The position numbers and the translations under genes are program-made. A stretch of 44,885 nucleotides of DNA from assembly GCA_964492775.1 (NCBI GenBank), contig CAZBLH010000015.1, positions 1-44,885 on the forward strand, given 5' to 3'. Source of the DNA: WRDS01 sp964492775. Its GTDB lineage: Bacteria > Actinomycetota > Coriobacteriia > Anaerosomatales > PHET01. This document shows, piece by piece, positions 40,054 through 44,885 of the stretch (the first letter of the stretch is position 1; each line of letters opens with the position of its first letter). The notes under the pieces were generated by a model that saw only the letters and a program-made list of their open reading frames with translations, ran no database searches and was not told the DNA's origin.

Positions 40054-40916
40054 TCGGTGCCCCCTTCGGCCAGCGCCAGTTCCTCGATAGCACGCGCGAG
40101 CTCAGCGGCGGTCGGTGCTTTCCCGTGCCAGCCTGCCTCGTCCTCCATGAAGGACACGCCCTTGCCCTTGATGGTCCTGGCCACGATGACCGATGGCGCT
40201 CCCGACGACTCTCGAGCGGCTACCAGCGCGTCATACAACGCCTCGACATCGTGTCCGTTGACCTCGGCGGTGCTCCACCCGAACGCCGCGAACTTGCTCG
40301 CGATGTTGCCAAGGCACATGACCTCGCTGCATGCGCCATCGATCTGCAGCCCGTTGTAGTCAACGATCGCGACGAGGTTGTCGAGCCCGCGGTGCGAGGC
40401 GAACATCGCGGCCTCCCACACCTGACCCTCCTGCAGCTCGCCGTCGCCGAGGAGCGCGAAGACCGTCCTGTCGTGACGGGACGGGTCAGACCCGGTCCCG
40501 CCGAGGAAACCAGCCGCCAGTCCTGAGGCCACAGACAGTCCCTGTCCAAGCGATCCCGTGGAGACCTCGACGCCCGGCGTCTTGCGGGAGTCCGGGTGCC
40601 CCTGCAGAATCGAGCCCAGCTTGCGCAGCGTGGCCAGGTGGTCTCGGCCAAAGTACCCCGCCTGGGCAAGCGCCGCGTAGAGCACGGGCCCCGCATGCCC
40701 CTTGGAGAGGATGAACCGATCGCGACCGGCCCACGAGGGGTCCGCGGGGTCGTGTCGCAAGACGCCGCCGAAGTACAAGGTCGCGACGATGTCGGCAGCC
40801 GACAGCGAGCCTCCGGGGTGGCCAGAGCCCGCCTCGGCGATCATCTCGACGATGTCGCGGCGCATCCGGGCGGCAGCAGACCTCACCCGTGCGGCGTCGA
40901 AGGTGTCATAGATCAT
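40050..40916 (-). CDS. Transketolase, N-terminal subunit
   Basis: 288-residue thiamine diphosphate-binding half of the split transketolase. Landmarks are GSGHPGGSLSAADIVATLY near the N-terminus, SKGHAGPVLYAAL, STGSLGQGLSVASGLA and the ThDP/Mg2+ motif GDGELQEGQVWEAAMFA...NLVAIVDYNGLQIDG. The ATG at 40916 overlaps the YitT-family stop (ATGA), and its own stop overlaps the C-terminal subunit, so the three are translationally chained. A full-length single-chain transketolase is not seen in the window. Confidence 0.95.
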   Translation of the reverse strand: MIYDTFDAARVRSAAARMRRDIVEMIAEAGSGHPGGSLSAADIVATLYFGGVLRHDPADPSWAGRDRFILSKGHAGPVLYAALAQAGYFGRDHLATLRKLGSILQGHPDSRKTPGVEVSTGSLGQGLSVASGLAAGFLGGTGSDPSRHDRTVFALLGDGELQEGQVWEAAMFASHRGLDNLVAIVDYNGLQIDGACSEVMCLGNIASKFAAFGWSTAEVNGHDVEALYDALVAARESSGAPSVIVARTIKGKGVSFMEDEAGWHGKAPTAAELARAIEELALAEGGTE

Positions 40917-41800
40917 GTCGTCATCCTCATTTCCTTGAACCCCTCGCCGATCGCTTCGCTGATGTTGGAGATCACGACCATCGCTGTCGGATCGACCGTT
41001 CCCACGATCCGCTTCAGCGAGTCAAGTTCGTTCCGCGACAGCACCACAAACAGCATCTTTCGAGGCTGGCCGGTCCAGGCGCCGGTTGCTTCGAGCGTGG
41101 TGGCGCCACGTCCCATCTCATGGAGCACTGCCTGGACGATCGTCTCGTGTTCGTCGGAGATGACGAACACGGCCTTCTCGTTCGAGAGGCCTTCAAGCAC
41201 GGTATCGATGACAATCGAGCCGACGAATATCGCCACAGCGCCGTACATCGCCAGCATTGGCCCGAAAGCGACGGCGGCAAGTAAGGTCACGACCGCGTCG
41301 ACTCCGAACATGATCTGGCCGACGCCCAGCGGCATGCTGCGAGCCAGCAACTGCGCCACGATGTCGGTACCACCGGTGTTGCCGCCGGCTTTGAAGACCA
41401 ATCCGACACCTAGACCCGTGACCACCCCGCCGTAGAGCGAGGCAAGCAACAGGTCGCTCTCCGCTATGGGTAAGGTGAACTGCGCGAAGATGTCGATGAA
41501 GACGCCAAGCGCAACCGAACCGTACACCGTCTTGGCCGCGTATCCGAGTCCGCGCGCACGAAAGGCGATTGCCAACAAGACAGCGTTGAACAGCAAGGTC
41601 AGAAGGCCGACGCCCAGATCGATGCCGAGAAGGTCGCCTGCTGCATAGTGGATGATGGTAGCCAGTCCCGAGACACCACCTGCAGCGATGCGGTTCGGGA
41701 TCAGGAACGTATCGAGGCCCCAAGCAGTCAGGGCACAGCCAATCGTCATGAACAGATAGTCACGAAGCGGCCTACTCTTGAGCACGCGCCCGACCACCAC
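40913..41800 (-). CDS. YitT family membrane protein (DUF161 + DUF2179)
   Basis: 295-residue membrane protein with five to six helices in the first ~185 residues (MTIGCALTAWGLDTFLIPNRIAAGGVSG, LLTLLFNAVLLAIAF, and the GGNTGGTDIVAQLLAR motif) and a C-terminal ~85-residue cytoplasmic DUF2179 domain (VFVISDEHETIVQAVLHEMGRGATTLEATGAWTG, a PII/ACT-like fold). The family is widespread and its transport substrate is unknown. The GTG at 41800 directly abuts the PHP gene stop, with GGGGGA upstream; there are two GTG codons in a row, so the start may be one codon later. The stop overlaps the transketolase N-subunit start. Confidence 0.92.
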   Translation of the reverse strand: MVVGRVLKSRPLRDYLFMTIGCALTAWGLDTFLIPNRIAAGGVSGLATIIHYAAGDLLGIDLGVGLLTLLFNAVLLAIAFRARGLGYAAKTVYGSVALGVFIDIFAQFTLPIAESDLLLASLYGGVVTGLGVGLVFKAGGNTGGTDIVAQLLARSMPLGVGQIMFGVDAVVTLLAAVAFGPMLAMYGAVAIFVGSIVIDTVLEGLSNEKAVFVISDEHETIVQAVLHEMGRGATTLEATGAWTGQPRKMLFVVLSRNELDSLKRIVGTVDPTAMVVISNISEAIGEGFKEMRMTT

Positions 41801-42598
41801 TCAGTCCCCCCTATGTTGGACGACTGCGCCGTCGTCCCACGCCCACGCGCCACCGTGGTCCAAGAATGGCCGCTCGCGCTTGCTGACGAGAAACTCCACT
41901 ACACTGCGTGCGTCCCGATTGACCATTCGGTCTTCCGTAATGCCGAGTTCTTCGGCGACGCGGATTGCCGAGCCGAACCGCCCGACATGCAGCGCGAAAT
42001 GAGCGTCGCTCCCGATTGCGATTCGGGCACCAGCGTCCCTTGCGGCTTCAGCAAACTCGCGCTCGCGCCCGTTGCTCGCCGAGCGGGAGCTCGCGTTGTC
42101 GAACGAGTGGTTATTGAGCTCGAGTATGACGTCGTGGCTGACCGCTGCCTCAACGACGGAGTCGATCTCAAGCGGAAAGCCGTGCTCGTTACCCGGGTGC
42201 ACGATCTGGTCCACATAGGGATTCGCAATCGCGCGCAGCAGCGCCTCGGTGTTGCGCCTCCGGTCGCGATCATCGAATCCAGTGAGCGGGTGAAAACCCA
42301 CCGAGACGAAATCGAGCAGAGACAGGACCTCATCGGGAAGATCGATCCCGTTCTCGGAGCCGGTCGATACATTCGCCTCGCAGCCCTTCAGGATTCGCAC
42401 TCCATCAAGCTCGCTCGGCAGGATCTTGAGGTTCCAGAAGTACCAGTGATGCGCGCCCTGCGGAACACTCGGCCCGTGGTCGGTGATCGCGATGGCCTCA
42501 AGGCCGATCCGCCGAGCAGCCGCAGCGAGCTCGATAACGGTGGAGAATGCGTGCCCGGAGGCTACGGTGTGGGTGTGCAGGTCGGCCAGCAGGCGCAC
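41801..42598 (-). CDS. PHP domain phosphoesterase (YcdX-like)
   Basis: 265-residue metal-dependent hydrolase of the PHP class. Metal-binding motifs are all visible: DLHTHTVASGH (motif 1), ITDHG (motif 2), GCEANVS and GFHP, IVHPGNEHGFP (motif 3) and GSDAHF (motif 4). This set fits the YcdX/trinuclear zinc group rather than histidinol phosphatase. The substrate is not known. The GTG at 42598 has GAGGAG 7 nt upstream and follows the prfB stop by 4 nt. It is part of the leftward run prfB, PHP, YitT, transketolase. Confidence 0.92.
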   Translation of the reverse strand: MRLLADLHTHTVASGHAFSTVIELAAAARRIGLEAIAITDHGPSVPQGAHHWYFWNLKILPSELDGVRILKGCEANVSTGSENGIDLPDEVLSLLDFVSVGFHPLTGFDDRDRRRNTEALLRAIANPYVDQIVHPGNEHGFPLEIDSVVEAAVSHDVILELNNHSFDNASSRSASNGREREFAEAARDAGARIAIGSDAHFALHVGRFGSAIRVAEELGITEDRMVNRDARSVVEFLVSKRERPFLDHGGAWAWDDGAVVQHRGD

Positions 42599-42602
42599 GC
42601 GA

Positions 42603-43742
42603 CTACTCCTCGACTTCCGCGCTCGTCGCCTGCGGTGCCTGCTCCCCGCTTACGCGCCAACGGTGGTAGTCGATGATGAAATCGTCGATGTCCCCTCCCA
42701 GGACCGCATCGACGTTGCCAGTCTCTCGGCCTGAGCGAAGGTCTTTGACCAACTGATAGGGATAGAGGACGTAGTTCCGGATCTGGCTCCCGAAGGTGAT
42801 CTCGCGCTTGGGCCCCCTGAGCTCGTCGAGCTCGGCCTCGCGCCTCTCTTTCTCCCTCTCGTACAGCCGAGAACGCAGGATGCTCATCGCAGCATCCTTG
42901 TTCTTATGCTGCGACTTCTCGTTCTGGCAGGTGACGACGATACCGGTCGGGATGTGCGTGATTCGGACTGCGGAGTCCGTGGTATTGACCGACTGGCCGC
43001 CGGGACCGCTGGAGCGGTACACGTCAATCCGCAGGTCTTCGTCGTTGATGTCGACTTCGATGTCGTCGGGAAGAACAGGCAGGACCTCGACGCCGGCGAA
43101 TGTCGTCTGCCGACGCTTCTTCTCGTCGGTGGGACTGATGCGCACCAGCCGGTGGACTCCCATTTCGGCTTGCAGCATCCCGTAGGCGTTTCGCCCGTGG
43201 ACCGTGAAGACCGCGCGGTCCAGGCCGAGCTCGACCCCTGCTGGAGCATCATGCAGGTCGAGCTTCCACTTCTTGCGCTCGGCGTACTTCGTGTACATCT
43301 TCAAGAGCATGCCGGTCCAGTCCTGGGCCTCAAGGCCCCCTTGGCCGGGCGTGATCGTGACGATGGCATCGCCCGCGTCGAACTCTCCGGTGAACCACGA
43401 GCTCACCTCGAGGTCGGAGATACGACCGCCAAGCTCCTTGAGCTGGTCGACCAGCTCCGCCGCGAGGTCCTCGTCCTCCTCGGCAAGCGCGAGTTCGTTG
43501 GCTACCTCGGCGTCCTCCAGGCCGTCGACGACCTCTTCGTACGATTCGATCTCACCGCGCAAGCCTGCGGCCTGTGCCATCGTCTGCTGAGCGGCAGCTT
43601 GGTCGTCCCAGAACCCCGGTTCTGTGGCCTTCGCCTCAAGCTTCGCGAGCTCGCTGCGACGTGCGTCTATGTGCAGGTACTCGGCCATCGCGGACACGCG
43701 ATCGCGCAGGGCTGCTATCTCTGAGGCTCGGTTCTCGATCAT
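42603..43742 (-). CDS. prfB: Peptide chain release factor 2 (RF2)
   Basis: 379-residue class I release factor for UGA and UAA. The catalytic GGQ loop is at 248-250 (SSGPGGQSVNTTDSAVRITH). The stop-codon-reading tripeptide, usually Ser-Pro-Phe in RF2, reads Ser203-Pro204-Thr205 (RLVRISPTDEKKRRQTTF). The frame is continuous from the ATG at 43742: the region where many bacteria carry the CTT-TGA-C programmed frameshift reads GAG TAC CTG CAC ATA GAC. Length and flanks identify RF2, not RF1, which has Pro-Ala-Thr. The start region has only a distant GGAG. It begins 8 nt after the secA stop, so secA and prfB are likely cotranscribed. Confidence 0.95.
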   Translation of the reverse strand: MIENRASEIAALRDRVSAMAEYLHIDARRSELAKLEAKATEPGFWDDQAAAQQTMAQAAGLRGEIESYEEVVDGLEDAEVANELALAEEDEDLAAELVDQLKELGGRISDLEVSSWFTGEFDAGDAIVTITPGQGGLEAQDWTGMLLKMYTKYAERKKWKLDLHDAPAGVELGLDRAVFTVHGRNAYGMLQAEMGVHRLVRISPTDEKKRRQTTFAGVEVLPVLPDDIEVDINDEDLRIDVYRSSGPGGQSVNTTDSAVRITHIPTGIVVTCQNEKSQHKNKDAAMSILRSRLYEREKERREAELDELRGPKREITFGSQIRNYVLYPYQLVKDLRSGRETGNVDAVLGGDIDDFIIDYHRWRVSGEQAPQATSAEVEE

Positions 43743-43749
43743 TGGTGCG

Positions 43750-44885
<1,136 letters not shown>

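Overview
This is a high-GC bacterial chromosome segment, almost fully coding, with frequent GTG and TTG starts and many 4-base stop/start overlaps. Gene content and order (murI, MBL hydrolase, rph and rdgB near each other; secA, prfB, ftsE, ftsX, rnr, smpB and ssrA in one stretch) point to the Actinomycetota. Iron-sulfur oxidoreductases, a split transketolase and a type IV pilus-like chemosensory operon fit an anaerobic or microaerobic Coriobacteriia-like lineage. That placement is inference; no marker gene fixes the species. Both ends are cut inside genes: clpX on the left, secA on the right.

Layout. 1-2.7 kb: the proteostasis run tig-clpP-clpX and tRNA-Leu. 2.8-5.8 kb: mntP, an aldo/keto reductase with two 4Fe-4S motifs, and a NapH-like polyferredoxin membrane protein. 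5.8-6.3 kb: four tRNA genes (Gly, Arg, His, Lys) read leftward into a terminator. 6.4-12.3 kb: an accessory, stress-flavoured region holding a small conserved protein, glsB with an SDR oxidoreductase, degV, a PadR repressor with an MFS exporter and a palindromic operator, a YegP-like protein, an LEA-like protein and tRNA-Pro. 12.4-19.6 kb: rdgB and rph, then murI and an MBL hydrolase, split by an opposite-strand tetR-ABC exporter module.

19.7-31.3 kb: one long leftward chemosensory operon, in transcription order: unknown gene, URO-D-like gene, DUF4388 gene, cheR, single-domain response regulator, GspE/PilB-like gene, cheW, cheW, mcp, cheA-REC hybrid, cheB. The GspE/PilB-like protein keeps the fold landmarks and the zinc cysteines but has lost Walker A, the Walker B glutamate and the His box. 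It looks like a pilus-ATPase pseudoenzyme placed among chemotaxis signalling genes and is the most unusual thing in the window.

31.3-44.9 kb: ssrA (tmRNA, tag ADASSVDNDYALAA), smpB, an M42 peptidase, rnr, an unrecognised plus-strand gene, an S41 protease whose 3' end carries a 48-bp tandem duplication that repeats its stop codon, ftsX-ftsE, a split transketolase, a YitT membrane protein, a PHP hydrolase, prfB and secA. prfB has no programmed frameshift and reads Ser-Pro-Thr where RF2 normally has Ser-Pro-Phe.
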